A stretch of DNA of 64,000 nt from Neisseria bergeri (GCA_003044455.1 POWY01000001.1:434001-498000); one strand, 5' to 3'. Numbered from the stretch's first letter, positions 31,597 through 39,787 are shown. The notes: generated by a model not told the origin, from the letters alone. Numbers and translations: made by a program.

Positions 31597-31629
31597 AAAG
31601 GCTGCCTGAAATTTCCAAGCAGCCTTTTT
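31597..31629. promoter_or_regulatory. Hairpin directly upstream of the C39-gene ribosome site
   Basis: AAAGGCTGC and GCAGCCTTT flank a 14-base spacer between the 74-aa gene and the C39 gene. On the coding (minus) strand it is followed by CAGGAGG rather than T, so it looks more like an attenuating or processing hairpin than a terminator. On the plus strand a T-run follows. Confidence 0.6.
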
Positions 31630-31638
31630 GTTTGCTTA

Positions 31639-31863
31639 TTAATCGGATAGTGAGACAAATATAAAGTGGGCGGCAATCATTGCCGTAACGGCAGCCGTAA
31701 CTGTTTTATTTTCTTCAAACCAAAGCAAGTTGAGAAACATGAACATCAAGAAATATGATGGTTCTTCAGTTTTGCCGCTGCTTTCTTGAGTCAGAAGATA
31801 AAATATAGATATGGCGGTTATGCCGATTGCTGTTTTTATTAAAATATATTTGTTTTTCATCAT
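31639..31863 (-). CDS. Small membrane protein in the C39 cluster
   Basis: The 74-residue product (MMKNKYILIKTAIGITAISI) has three hydrophobic segments and no recognised family. The start is one of two adjacent ATGs (31863, 31860). It belongs to the AT-rich row of small membrane genes between the barrel/substrate pair and the C39 peptidase. An immunity role would fit but is not shown. Upstream to 32132 only AT-rich DNA with weak, TTG-started frames is seen. Confidence 0.5.
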   Translation of the reverse strand: MMKNKYILIKTAIGITAISIFYLLTQESSGKTEEPSYFLMFMFLNLLWFEENKTVTAAVTAMIAAHFIFVSLSD

Positions 31864-32132
31864 CTTGTATGGTTTTTAATGCAAGTTTCAACAATAAAAT
31901 TCGGAATAAGATAGAGAGATGTTGATATATCAGATAAATATACAAAACAATCAAGAAACGATTGGCGGTATGCATAATCTTGAATTTTGTTTTTTGATGA
32001 AATTAAAATAATGAAATATATGGTAAACGTTACAACGGAAGCCTTAGCCTCCCGATTGCAGTATTTCAATTACAAGATAAATGCCGCATAGAAGATAAAA
32101 TACTCAAATGGTTTTTTAGCGGCTTAAATATC

Positions 32133-32420
32133 TTATTTAATCTTATTGATTGTTTTTCCAATGGTTTCCGCAATAAATAATAAGAAGTGGAATAATAAAC
32201 AAACAAAACATGAAAATAAAAATAAATCTTTCATTATCCCAGTAATAAAATCCCAAAGATTTTCCTTATTTCCATCAACAATAAAAATTATCAGTTCATG
32301 AATAAAGAATACTGCAAAGAAAATGCTTCCTGCCGTTAGGGATATTTCTAATCTACTTATTTTCCCTTCGCTATATTTACCTGATAAATAGCCTAAAAAA
32401 GCTGCAATCAAATCATCCAT
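32133..32420 (-). CDS. Immunity-like small membrane protein (MDDLI family, copy 2)
   Basis: The 95-residue product has about three membrane segments, for example LTAGSIFFAVFFIHELIIFI and LFLFSCFVCLLFHFLLFIA. Its start MDDLIAAFLGYLSG resembles MDDLILYFLSGIFG of the gene at 33195-33485, so the two are probably paralogues. It follows the barrel-gene remnant at 32518-32567, mirroring the position of the intact copy after the barrel and substrate genes. Immunity is inferred from this context. Confidence 0.6.
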   Translation of the reverse strand: MDDLIAAFLGYLSGKYSEGKISRLEISLTAGSIFFAVFFIHELIIFIVDGNKENLWDFITGIMKDLFLFSCFVCLLFHFLLFIAETIGKTINKIK

Positions 32421-32433
32421 TTTAAAAATTTCT

Positions 32434-32470
32434 GTAAAAACAGGTAATGTCTTTAATTCATTACCTGTTT
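32434..32470. terminator. Hairpin with T-run before the MDDLI copy 2 gene
   Basis: AAAACAGGTAATG pairs with CATTACCTGTTTT around a nine-base loop; on the minus strand it ends in TTTTT. It separates the barrel-gene remnant from the small membrane gene. Confidence 0.75.
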
Positions 32471-32517
32471 TGCCATTATTTATCTATGATATAAGCGTTT
32501 CTTACCCTTCAGCCTCT

Positions 32518-32567
32518 TTGGGAAATCAAAGCCCTGCTTAGAACGTATGTTGCACACCCAATTTCAA
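32518..32567 (-). pseudogene. Remnant of the outer-membrane barrel gene 3' end
   Basis: About 50 bp matches the end of the barrel gene at 34007 and its downstream flank. The minus strand reads LKLGVQHTF then stop, against LKFGVQHTF in the intact gene, and the following bases (GCAGG..TTTGATTT.CCAA) also match. Nothing further upstream of the barrel gene is preserved. It records a duplication or recombination within the cluster. Confidence 0.75.
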
Positions 32568-32656
32568 TAGGTAAATCAGATTGCAAATCCAGCAATTTGA
32601 ATATTGTCATTGTTCCGTGCAAAAGGGATTTTTATTGATGAGTTGTGTACTGGGTT

Positions 32657-32929
32657 TCAGCTTGGCTTTTTAGATAATCTTTTCACAAGAACATACATCA
32701 ATACTGTCCAAAAAAAAAGATTTGATAAATATATTGCAACATATTTTATTCCACCTCCATCCGAAACAGAAATCAATATATTTTTAATTAATACATAGCT
32801 GATTATTACATTTATTATTCCTATAATATATAAGGATCTTGCCAAAATTTTTTTTGATTTTATTTTAGGAATATCTCTTATCCATGCTAAAATACAGCCC
32901 AATGTCGAAAAGAAAATAACAGCAAACAC
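32657..32929 (-). CDS. Immunity-like small membrane protein
   Basis: I chose GTG 32929, seven bases after AGAGGAGG; a TTG at 32953 would lie within a hairpin. The 90-residue product has four hydrophobic stretches, including ARSLYIIGIINVIISYVLI and YLSNLFFWTVLMYVLV. It follows an orphan glycine-zipper fragment, so it may be the partner immunity protein of a lost toxin. No homologous family is recognised. The gene is AT-rich compared with the surrounding core genome. Confidence 0.6.
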   Translation of the reverse strand: MFAVIFFSTLGCILAWIRDIPKIKSKKILARSLYIIGIINVIISYVLIKNILISVSDGGGIKYVAIYLSNLFFWTVLMYVLVKRLSKKPS

Positions 32930-32946
32930 TACCTTACCTCCTCTCA

Positions 32947-32981
32947 CTTCCAACCAAACCGATAGCAGGTTTGGTTGGAAG
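32947..32981. repeat. Perfect 14-bp inverted repeat between orphan fragment and membrane gene
   Basis: CTTCCAACCAAACC and its exact complement flank a seven-base loop. It lies 16 bases after the orphan-fragment stop on the minus strand. There is no T-run before the next ribosome site, so it may be an attenuator or mark a cassette boundary. Confidence 0.65.
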
Positions 32982-32997
32982 TTGGTTTATTTATTAT

Positions 32998-33132
32998 TTA
33001 ACGGCGAATGTCAGTGTTCTTACCCGTAGAACCTGCATAACCATTTATGCCACCAGCAACAGTCCCCACTACTGCACCTCGCATACCATTAATCAGTATT
33101 CTTCCTATTTTTTCGAATCCACTATTTCTTCC
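32998..33132 (-). pseudogene. Orphan glycine-zipper C-terminal fragment
   Basis: The minus strand encodes FEKIGRILINGMRGAVVGTV followed by AGGINGYAGSTG and ends DIRR-stop, with no start codon or leader. The GxxxGxxxG spacing is typical of pore-forming class II peptides. The intact substrate at 33491 also ends in ..RR-stop and has glycine-zipper runs, but the sequences differ. It looks like a displaced or silent C-terminal cassette of a related exported peptide. Confidence 0.6.
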
Positions 33133-33141
33133 AAAGATGCA

Positions 33142-33179
33142 GCAAACGCAGGTTGGGCCTAGACCCAATCTACGTTTGC
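33142..33179. repeat. Interrupted inverted repeat between MDDLI gene and orphan fragment
   Basis: GCAAACG pairs with CGTTTGC and TTGGG with CCCAA around a short loop. It follows the 33195-33485 gene on the minus strand and may end or process that transcript. There is no T-run on the minus strand. Confidence 0.6.
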
Positions 33180-33194
33180 TGCCGCATCTGATCC

Positions 33195-33485
33195 CTATTG
33201 TTTCTTATCCTTACATCTTCCTGCCTTGTCAACCAAATAAAGACAGAAGACTATACAAAAACTGACCGACATACTGAAAATACCTATCCCCTTCCATGCA
33301 ATCTCCGCACCATTGACACAATAGACCAGACTGAGAAACAACAAAGCCACAGTGTAAATCAATGTAAAAAATATTGCGTAAAGCGCAATAAAGGGAACTT
33401 TTATCTCACGGTTGTTTTTTATAATATATTCAGCAACTTGATTTCCGAATATACCTGATAAAAAATATAGTATTAGATCATCCAT
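33195..33485 (-). CDS. Immunity-like small membrane protein (MDDLI family, copy 1)
   Basis: The 96-residue protein has two or three membrane segments (VPFIALYAIFFTLIYTVALL and GIFSMSVSFCIVFCLYLV) and a basic C-terminus (DKAGRCKDKKQ). Its ATG is only five bases after the substrate stop, so the two are translationally linked, the classic bacteriocin-immunity arrangement. It resembles the copy at 32133-32420. The immunity role is inferred from size, topology and position. Confidence 0.65.
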   Translation of the reverse strand: MDDLILYFLSGIFGNQVAEYIIKNNREIKVPFIALYAIFFTLIYTVALLFLSLVYCVNGAEIAWKGIGIFSMSVSFCIVFCLYLVDKAGRCKDKKQ

Positions 33486-33490
33486 TTCGT

Positions 33491-33964
33491 TTATCTTCTA
33501 TGTTTTCCCATTGCGGCACTGGAAGACTGATTTAATGCTGCACCATTTGCACGAATAACTGCATTAGGAATAGCATTTCCCCCTTTCCAAGCAGAACGAG
33601 CAAAAGCACTAGTAGTAATCCCTGCGCCGCGCAACATCGCACTGCTATATCCGCCTCCTATCATACCGCCAGCGGTTGCAGCTAAGGTACTTCTTGTTGA
33701 AGCAAATTGCCCTGTTTTAATTTTAGAAATGCCGTGATTAGCCCAGGCACTAATTGCCCCTCCCATCAAAGCACCTGCCACAATAGGAAGAAACGCCCCC
33801 TCAGTCTCCTTCATCTCCTTTTGAGAAAGCTCCGCCAACTGCATCGGCGCATCTGCCTGCGTGTGGAACACTTGGTTTTCAAATGTCTGATTGTCCAAGC
33901 CGTTTGCCATTGCGGGGGCAATCATAGACAGCATCATTACGGCTGCGGTGATTTGTTTTTTCAT
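33491..33964 (-). CDS. Exported glycine-zipper protein with GA-type C39 cleavage motif
   Basis: The 157-residue protein has a Sec signal peptide (1-20, MIAPAMA) and then an acidic leader ending LAELSQKEMKETEGA (43-57). Leu, Glu and Met stand at the -12, -8 and -7 positions of double-glycine leaders, with GA at the cut site. The remaining 100 residues are rich in Gly and Ala with GALMGGAISA and GGMIGGGYSSAM. I infer a bacteriocin-like or assembled peptide processed by the C39 enzyme at 30927. Canonical hydrophobic -4 is replaced by Thr. Confidence 0.7.
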   Translation of the reverse strand: MKKQITAAVMMLSMIAPAMANGLDNQTFENQVFHTQADAPMQLAELSQKEMKETEGAFLPIVAGALMGGAISAWANHGISKIKTGQFASTRSTLAATAGGMIGGGYSSAMLRGAGITTSAFARSAWKGGNAIPNAVIRANGAALNQSSSAAMGKHRR

Positions 33965-34006
33965 AATAACTCCTTTGGATTACAAGGTTGGAAAATCAAA
34001 ACCTGC

Positions 34007-34876
34007 TTAAAATGTATGCTGTACGCCAAATTTCAGTTCGGAACTGCTTTGCCCTGAAACGTTGAAACGTGCGGATGCGTTTAAAGCCGTGGTTTTGGTG
34101 AAACCGAAACCTGCGCCGAAATGGGCGTAGGTGGATGTGTTTCTTGCGGATTCTTTTTTGCCGTCCGTCCGGTCGGGCTGCCTGCCCAGCCATTGGATGC
34201 CGCCGGTCAGGCTGATTCTGTCGTTGGCGGCAAATGAGATGTTGGGGTTGAGCAGCAGGTAGTTGCCCGATTTGTAGCGGATGCCGTCTGAAAGGGTTTT
34301 GCTGCCGTTGATACGGTAGGCGGCAGTCAATGAGAGGACGACGGGGTCGATAGCTTTGTAGGTGGTCGCGCCAATCAGCCATGATTTTCCCGACGAGGCT
34401 TTGCCGCGTGATTTTTCGTAAAGCGTGCCTTCGAGAAAGCCAATAAGGGCGGGATTTTTGTCGTCTTTAAGGAAGGTATGGCTGATGCCGAGGGATATGT
34501 CAGACATCCGTTTGTTGCGGGTTTTGCCGTTGCCGTCGAGTTTGCGTTCTTCGTGCCACAGATAGCTGCCGCTGCCGTAAATGTCGGTATTGCCGGTCAG
34601 TCCGTAGCGCAAACCGAGCGTACCGACGAGCATATCGGTATTGCTGCCGTTTTCTTGGATTTCGGTCGGAATGGGAATAAATGAGGTTGCGCCGGTTTGG
34701 ATGTAAACCGGTGCAGCAAGTTCGGCGCGGTTGTTTTCGCTGTTCAGGTAGGTAAGGGAAGTTTCCAGTTTCCATTTGCCCTTGTCGGTCATTATGTCTT
34801 CAATCGTCAAGGGCAGGTCGGCATAAGCGGATAAAGGCAGGATGGCGGGCAAGGCGGACAAAAAGATGCGCTTCAT
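34007..34876 (-). CDS. Outer-membrane beta-barrel protein of the C39 cluster
   Basis: The 289-residue protein has a signal peptide (ending AYA-D), alternating amphipathic strands and a terminal Phe (LKFGVQHTF), the usual outer-membrane insertion signal. It resembles barrel proteins sometimes called transporter, and its company with a free C39 peptidase recalls FapF/FapD. It is the first gene of the minus-strand cluster, 42 bp ahead of the putative substrate. It is a candidate export pore; specificity is unknown. Confidence 0.75.
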   Translation of the reverse strand: MKRIFLSALPAILPLSAYADLPLTIEDIMTDKGKWKLETSLTYLNSENNRAELAAPVYIQTGATSFIPIPTEIQENGSNTDMLVGTLGLRYGLTGNTDIYGSGSYLWHEERKLDGNGKTRNKRMSDISLGISHTFLKDDKNPALIGFLEGTLYEKSRGKASSGKSWLIGATTYKAIDPVVLSLTAAYRINGSKTLSDGIRYKSGNYLLLNPNISFAANDRISLTGGIQWLGRQPDRTDGKKESARNTSTYAHFGAGFGFTKTTALNASARFNVSGQSSSELKFGVQHTF

Positions 34877-35039
34877 ATTTCTCCTATTGATATTAATTCT
34901 TATTTACTGATAATAATGAATATCCGATCATTTTGTCTAAACAAATTTTTAAATCAAAAAAAACGATATATTTGTTTTTATCAATTATGTTCTGATATGC
35001 CGTCTGAAAAGTTTGTGAAAAACGGTTACAATCCGCCGC

Positions 35040-35963
35040 ATGAAAAAACGCAATAATCCTCTTCCGCTGTTGAACGGTGTCAAACCCAGTTATTTGGTGC
35101 TGCCGCATGAAAAGCAGTTTTACGGGCTGCCGCTGCTGCATTTTCTGTGCATCCGCTTTCCTTTTGTGGGCGCGGACGATTGGCGCAGGCGGTTGAACAG
35201 CGGTTTTGTGGTCGGTTCGGATGGTGCGGCGTTGGATGAACATACTTTGTTCGAGCCGGGTAAGACGATGTTTTATTATCGTGAAACCAGCAGTGAGGAT
35301 GAGCCGCGTATTCCGTTTGAAGAAAAGATTTTGCATATTGATGAACATTTGATTGTCGTGGACAAGCCGCATTTTCTGCCCGTCATCCCCAGCGGGCGTT
35401 TTTTGAGGGAAACGCTGCTCACACGTCTGCGCCTGCGCCCTGAATTGCAGCATTTGAATGTTGAAGACATTACGCCGCTGCACCGCTTGGACAAGGATAC
35501 GGCAGGGGTGATGCTGCTGTCACACAATCCTGCTACGCGCGGAGCCTATCAGACGATGTTTCAAAACAAAACGGTATGGAAAACGTATGAGGCGCTTGCG
35601 CCGACAAGGACGGATTTGCCGTATCCGATCGATGTGGTTTCGCGTTTGGTGAGGGGTGAAAAATTTTTTACGACGCAAGAGGCGGAAGGCGAACCAAACG
35701 CACATACGACGGTCGAACTGATTGAAAACAGAGGGGAATTCAGCCTTTACCGCCTTACGCCGCATACCGGCAAGAAGCACCAGTTGCGCGTGCATATGAT
35801 GGGTTTGGGTATGCCGCTGTTGAATGACGCGCTCTATCCCGTGCCGTCTGAAGCGGGAAGCGAGGATTATCGGAAACCTTTGAAGCTATTGGCAAAAAAG
35901 ATTGCGTTTGCAGATCCTTTGTCGGGTCGGGAAAGGGTGTTTTGCAGTAGGTTTTGCCTATAA
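35040..35963 (+). CDS. RluA-family rRNA/tRNA pseudouridine synthase
   Basis: The 307-residue protein carries the catalytic HRLDKDTAG motif (about 150-158, Asp nucleophile) and the later HTGKKHQLRVHM. It has the RluA catalytic domain after an N-terminal part (residues 1-90) that may bind RNA. It converts a specific uridine to pseudouridine in rRNA or tRNA; the target cannot be read from sequence. It diverges from the barrel gene over a 163-bp AT-rich gap containing both promoters. Confidence 0.88.
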   Translation: MKKRNNPLPLLNGVKPSYLVLPHEKQFYGLPLLHFLCIRFPFVGADDWRRRLNSGFVVGSDGAALDEHTLFEPGKTMFYYRETSSEDEPRIPFEEKILHIDEHLIVVDKPHFLPVIPSGRFLRETLLTRLRLRPELQHLNVEDITPLHRLDKDTAGVMLLSHNPATRGAYQTMFQNKTVWKTYEALAPTRTDLPYPIDVVSRLVRGEKFFTTQEAEGEPNAHTTVELIENRGEFSLYRLTPHTGKKHQLRVHMMGLGMPLLNDALYPVPSEAGSEDYRKPLKLLAKKIAFADPLSGRERVFCSRFCL

Positions 35964-35977
35964 TGAGAGGAAATGCA

Positions 35978-36012
35978 AACCCGTATCGGCAGATGCCGCC
36001 GATACGGGTTTT
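35978..36012 (+). terminator. Terminator after the pseudouridine synthase gene
   Basis: AACCCGTATCGGC pairs perfectly with GCCGATACGGGTT around a seven-base loop, followed by TTAT. Confidence 0.88.
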
Positions 36013-36040
36013 ATATTATCGATGCCGTCTGAAAGGGGCT

Positions 36041-36682
36041 TTATCCGTTCAGGCATACGGGCGCGAAGCGGAGGATGGTGTCGCGCAGAACGATGAGTTT
36101 GCCATGAAAGAAATGCGTGGAACCGGCGATGGTAATGACGGGCAAATCTTGCGGTTCCGCCCATTTCAGTGCTTTCCCGATTTCGACGACTTCGTCTTCC
36201 GCGCCGTGTATCATCAGTGTTTTTGCAACGTTGGGAACAGCTGACGGTTCCGGACGGTCGGTATAGTGGCAGACTGCTGCGCCCATGAGCAGTAACAGGT
36301 CGGGTATGCGCTCTTGTGCGGCAAATGTGGCGACATAACCGCCGAAGGAGAAGCCGGATAAGGCAAATTCGGGGGCTTCGGGATGTTGGGCACGGGCATA
36401 ATCGATGACGGCGAGGCAGTCTTGAGTTTCGCCGCGTCCGTAATCGTGTGTGCCTTCGCTGTTGCCTACGCCGCGAAGGTTGGGAAGGTAGCAGTGGAAT
36501 CCGAGTTTGCTCAATGCTTTGGCGGCGGTTTGGATAACTTTGTTGGTGTTTGTTCCGCCCTGGAGGGGGTTGGGATGATTGATGACGGCAACACCGCGTG
36601 CCGGTGTTTGTTCGGACGGGATATGGATGGTTTCTAAAATGCCGGCAGGGCCGGGTATGTGTATGGTTTCGGGTTTTTGCAT
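36041..36682 (-). CDS. Alpha/beta hydrolase
   Basis: The 213-residue protein has the nucleophile elbow GFSFGG (about 110-115) and a C-terminal His in GSTHFFHG, with an Asp in MIHGAEDEVVE, forming a likely Ser-Asp-His triad. It resembles the small cytosolic hydrolases of the YheT/dienelactone-hydrolase-like group (GVAVINHPNPLQGG start). The substrate is unknown. It is transcribed with the spermidine-synthase-like gene on the same strand. Confidence 0.82.
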   Translation of the reverse strand: MQKPETIHIPGPAGILETIHIPSEQTPARGVAVINHPNPLQGGTNTNKVIQTAAKALSKLGFHCYLPNLRGVGNSEGTHDYGRGETQDCLAVIDYARAQHPEAPEFALSGFSFGGYVATFAAQERIPDLLLLMGAAVCHYTDRPEPSAVPNVAKTLMIHGAEDEVVEIGKALKWAEPQDLPVITIAGSTHFFHGKLIVLRDTILRFAPVCLNG

Positions 36683-36736
36683 AATGGTTTCCTCTTGATT
36701 TTCCGCATATTCCGATGCAGCCGAGAAGATGGCGGC

Positions 36737-37528
36737 CTAAAGGTGGAAATGCTTGCCGTTGTTGGGGTTGGAGGCTTTCAGGTCGGCGAGCATGCGGTGG
36801 AAGTCCAATTCGTATGCGTCGCTCAGTTTGTCGGCACGTTTTTTGAGTTTGTCTATGTTTTGCTCTTTGGGGCTGCTTTGGAATGCCATTACCGCGACAT
36901 TGCCGTGGCTTTCGGCAGGAAGTTCCAATACGCGCCCTTCAAAAACGCTCAACAACCGTTCGATGAAGCGTTGATAGCGTTTGTCGCCGCCCCACCAGTT
37001 GGTAACGAATATGCCGTCTGAAGAAAGTGCGTTGCGGCAGTCTCGGAAAAACGGTTCTTCAACCAGCGTATCGATGATTTGTTCGCCGTCGAACCCGTCC
37101 ACCAAAATCACATCGGTGTTGCGGCGGAAGACTTTGATGTATTCCGCACCATCTGCTTCAATAATTTCAAATTTCTCGCCCTCGAAAGGCAGCTCAAACA
37201 GGTTGCGGGCAATGGCGATAACCTGCGGGTTGATGTCCACGGCGGTTTGACGCGTATCGGGCAGGTAGGTATCTATCCAGCGTGCAAACGAGCCGCCGCC
37301 CAAGCCGATTTGGGTGATATGCTGCGGCAGGCGTTCCGCAAACAGCAGCCAGCCCATCATCGCGCGGCTGTAAGAGAGCACCAGCTCGGACGGGTGGTCG
37401 AGGTTCATCGAGCTTTGAACGGTGTCGCTGCCCAAGTGAAGCGAACGGATATTGCCTTCTTCGGAAATGCCGACTTCGGGAAAGCCGGATTTTGCAGGAC
37501 GCAGGCGGCGGTAGGGATGTCTTGCCAT
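36737..37528 (-). CDS. Spermidine synthase-like protein
   Basis: The 263-residue protein has the SAM/dcSAM-binding fold with QIGLGGGSFARWIDTYLPD (about 73-91) and VDINPQVIAIARNLF, then ILVDGFDGEQI. These match SpeE-type aminopropyltransferases, though the active-site tetrad of true spermidine synthase is not clear, so a methyltransferase or orphan role is possible. The length is near the family norm. It lies just upstream of the hydrolase gene on the same strand. Confidence 0.75.
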   Translation of the reverse strand: MARHPYRRLRPAKSGFPEVGISEEGNIRSLHLGSDTVQSSMNLDHPSELVLSYSRAMMGWLLFAERLPQHITQIGLGGGSFARWIDTYLPDTRQTAVDINPQVIAIARNLFELPFEGEKFEIIEADGAEYIKVFRRNTDVILVDGFDGEQIIDTLVEEPFFRDCRNALSSDGIFVTNWWGGDKRYQRFIERLLSVFEGRVLELPAESHGNVAVMAFQSSPKEQNIDKLKKRADKLSDAYELDFHRMLADLKASNPNNGKHFHL

Positions 37529-37693
37529 CGGTGTAAACGGTCGGTTTGAAAGGCGGATATTTTATCAGAATGCCGATGCTTGTCCTGTTTCAAATTAATT
37601 TTGTTTTAAATAAGATACTTAGTGTATTTTTATGAGGGGGTCAAACAAATTCCTTGCCAAAGTGTGAAGTTGCCTGCATAATTCGCCTTCTTT

Positions 37694-37769
37694 GCCGGTA
37701 TAGCTCAGTTGGTAGAGCACCTGACTTGTAATCAGGGGGTCCCGAGTTCGACTCTTGGTGCCGGCACCA
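37694..37769 (+). tRNA. tRNA-Thr (TGT)
   Basis: The 76-nt gene includes the encoded CCA end. Acceptor arms GCCGGTA and TGCCGGC pair, and the anticodon loop CTTGTAA carries TGT. It reads ACA codons. Confidence 0.95.
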
Positions 37770-37803
37770 TTTCTGCTGATGGTGTTGCAAAACATTTCAG
37801 TAA

Positions 37804-37879
37804 GCCGGTATAGCTCAGTTGGTAGAGCACCTGACTTGTAATCAGGGGGTCCCGAGTTCGACTCTTGGTGCCGGCACCA
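37804..37879 (+). tRNA. tRNA-Thr (TGT), second identical copy
   Basis: It is identical in all 76 bases to the copy at 37694, 34 bp downstream, with CCA encoded. The two are probably co-transcribed and share the following terminator. Confidence 0.95.
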
Positions 37880-37885
37880 GATTTG

Positions 37886-37920
37886 ACAGCCCGATTGTGC
37901 AAAACAGTCGGGCTGTTTTG
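37886..37920 (+). terminator. Terminator of the tRNA-Thr pair
   Basis: ACAGCCCGA pairs with TCGGGCTGT around a 13-base loop, followed by TTTTG. Confidence 0.85.
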
Positions 37921-38020
37921 CATTTGCGGCACGGTCGGTGGCAGGGCTGCGGGCATTTCACTATAATAGCCCGTTTCAAACTGAAAAGGCCGTCTGAAAA
38001 GGGCGGGGTAACAATATCTG

Positions 38021-38812
38021 ATGATTACTGTGAACACACTGCAAAAAATGAAGGCGGCGGGCGAGAAAATCGCGATGCTGACCGCTTACGAATCCAGTTT
38101 TGCCGCGCTGATGGACGATGCCGGCGTGGATGTGCTGTTGGTTGGGGATTCTTTGGGAATGGCGGTTCAGGGGCGGAAATCGACGTTGCCCGTCAGCCTG
38201 CGCGATATGTGCTATCACACTGAATGTGTGGCAAACGGTACGAAAAATGTCATGATTGTCAGTGATTTGCCTTTTGGTTCGTATCAGCAGGGTAAAGAGC
38301 AGGCATTTGCTGCTGCCGCCGAACTGATGGCTGCCGGCGCGCATATGGTTAAACTTGAAGGCGGTGTGTGGATGGCGGAAACTACCGAATTCCTGCAAAT
38401 GCGCGGTATTCCGGTTTGTGCGCATATCGGTCTGACGCCGCAATCCGTGTTTGCCTTTGGCGGATACAAGGTTCAGGGTCGCGGAAGTAAGGCGCAGGCG
38501 TTGCTTAACGATGCCAAGGCGCATGACGATGCGGGCGCGGCGGTCGTGTTGATGGAGTGTGTTCCTGCGGAACTGGCAAAAAAGGTAACTGAATCCGTTT
38601 CTTGTCCGACCATCGGTATCGGTGCGGGTGTGGATTGCGACGGGCAGGTTTTGGTGATGCACGATATGCTCGGTATTTTTCCGGGTAAGACGGCGAAATT
38701 CGTCAAAAACTTCATGCAGGGTCATAATAGCGTTCAAGCGGCGGTTCGTGCGTATGTCAAAGAAGTTAAAGCAAAAACCTTTCCTGCTGCAGAACATATC
38801 TTTACAGACTGA
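38021..38812 (+). CDS. panB: Ketopantoate hydroxymethyltransferase
   Basis: The 263-residue enzyme makes ketopantoate from ketoisovalerate and methylene-THF, the first step to pantothenate. Typical segments are [20 protein letters not shown] (metal-binding Asp near 45) and [20 protein letters not shown]. It precedes panC by 122 bp, separated by an uptake-sequence terminator. Confidence 0.96.
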   Translation: MITVNTLQKMKAAGEKIAMLTAYESSFAALMDDAGVDVLLVGDSLGMAVQGRKSTLPVSLRDMCYHTECVANGTKNVMIVSDLPFGSYQQGKEQAFAAAAELMAAGAHMVKLEGGVWMAETTEFLQMRGIPVCAHIGLTPQSVFAFGGYKVQGRGSKAQALLNDAKAHDDAGAAVVLMECVPAELAKKVTESVSCPTIGIGAGVDCDGQVLVMHDMLGIFPGKTAKFVKNFMQGHNSVQAAVRAYVKEVKAKTFPAAEHIFTD

Positions 38813-38828
38813 ACGGTTTACATGCAGC

Positions 38829-38858
38829 ATGCCGTCTGAAAGCCGATTCAGACGGCAT
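38829..38858. terminator. Inverted uptake-sequence terminator between panB and panC
   Basis: ATGCCGTCTGAA and TTCAGACGGCAT flank a short loop, followed by TTTTG. Confidence 0.85.
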
Positions 38859-38934
38859 TTTGTTTTGCCATGTACGGCGCGTATAATCGGCATCTGTCAT
38901 CGGGTAGGAGCCCCGTAAAATAAGGATTACCGTA

Positions 38935-39771
38935 ATGCAAATCATACATACCATTCGAGAACTGCGCGCGTGGCGTAAAAATGCGGGAAAGGTGGCATTT
39001 GTGCCGACCATGGGCAATCTGCATGAAGGGCATCTTGCCCTCGTTCGCGAAGCCAAAAAACGCGCCGACAACGTTGTTGTCAGCATATTCGTCAACCGCT
39101 TGCAATTTGGTCAGGGCGAGGATTTCGACAAATATCCGCGTACTTTGCAACAGGATGCGGACAAACTTGCCGCCGAAGGCATTGCCGTTGTTTTCGCGCC
39201 CGATGAGAAAGAACTCTATCCGAACGTGGAACAACGGTATAACGTCGAACCGCCCCATCTGCAAAACGAATTGTGCGGCAAATTCCGCCCGGGACATTTC
39301 CGCGGGGTGGCAACGGTAGTGTCTAAGCTGTTCAATATTGTCGCGCCGGATGTTGCCTGTTTCGGCAAAAAAGATTACCAGCAGCTTGCCGTGATTAAAG
39401 GTTTGACCGAGGATTTGAATTTCGACATCGAAATTGTCCCCGTCGATACGGGGCGGGCGGCGGACGGTTTGGCACTCTCCAGCCGCAACCAGTACTTGAG
39501 CGTTGAGGAACGCGCCGAAGCACCGCGCTTGTACCGCGAGCTGCAGGCGGTTGCCGAATCGCTGAAGCAGGGCAGTTTGGATTATGCAGGTTTGGAAAAA
39601 CGCGCCGTCCAATCTCTGACGGAACACGGCTGGACGGTCGATTATGTCGAAATCCGCCACGCCGATACGCTCGAAGTGGCACGGACGGGAGATAGGAAGC
39701 TGGTGGTCTTGGCCGCCGCCCGTCTGGGGACGACGCGCCTGATTGACAATGTGGAAATAAAACTCCCTTGA
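38935..39771 (+). CDS. panC: Pantoate-beta-alanine ligase
   Basis: The 278-residue ligase forms pantothenate from pantoate, beta-alanine and ATP. The HIGH-like motif is [16 protein letters not shown] (about 23-38), and [14 protein letters not shown] and LSSRNQYLS (the KMSKS-like part) are present. AAGGATTACCGTA precedes ATG 38935. The length is typical. Confidence 0.96.
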   Translation: MQIIHTIRELRAWRKNAGKVAFVPTMGNLHEGHLALVREAKKRADNVVVSIFVNRLQFGQGEDFDKYPRTLQQDADKLAAEGIAVVFAPDEKELYPNVEQRYNVEPPHLQNELCGKFRPGHFRGVATVVSKLFNIVAPDVACFGKKDYQQLAVIKGLTEDLNFDIEIVPVDTGRAADGLALSSRNQYLSVEERAEAPRLYRELQAVAESLKQGSLDYAGLEKRAVQSLTEHGWTVDYVEIRHADTLEVARTGDRKLVVLAAARLGTTRLIDNVEIKLP

Positions 39772-39787
39772 ATCGCAAGCGTCGGTA

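Noticed and set aside
31860-32069. 69-codon minus-strand frame overlapping the 74-aa membrane gene
   Set aside because: It starts at TTG without a ribosome site; it may be a decayed remnant but cannot be supported as a gene.
34893-34945. Possible Fur box (GATAATAATGAATATC) before the barrel gene
   Set aside because: Only a partial match to the repeated NATWAT pattern; AT-rich DNA gives such matches by chance.
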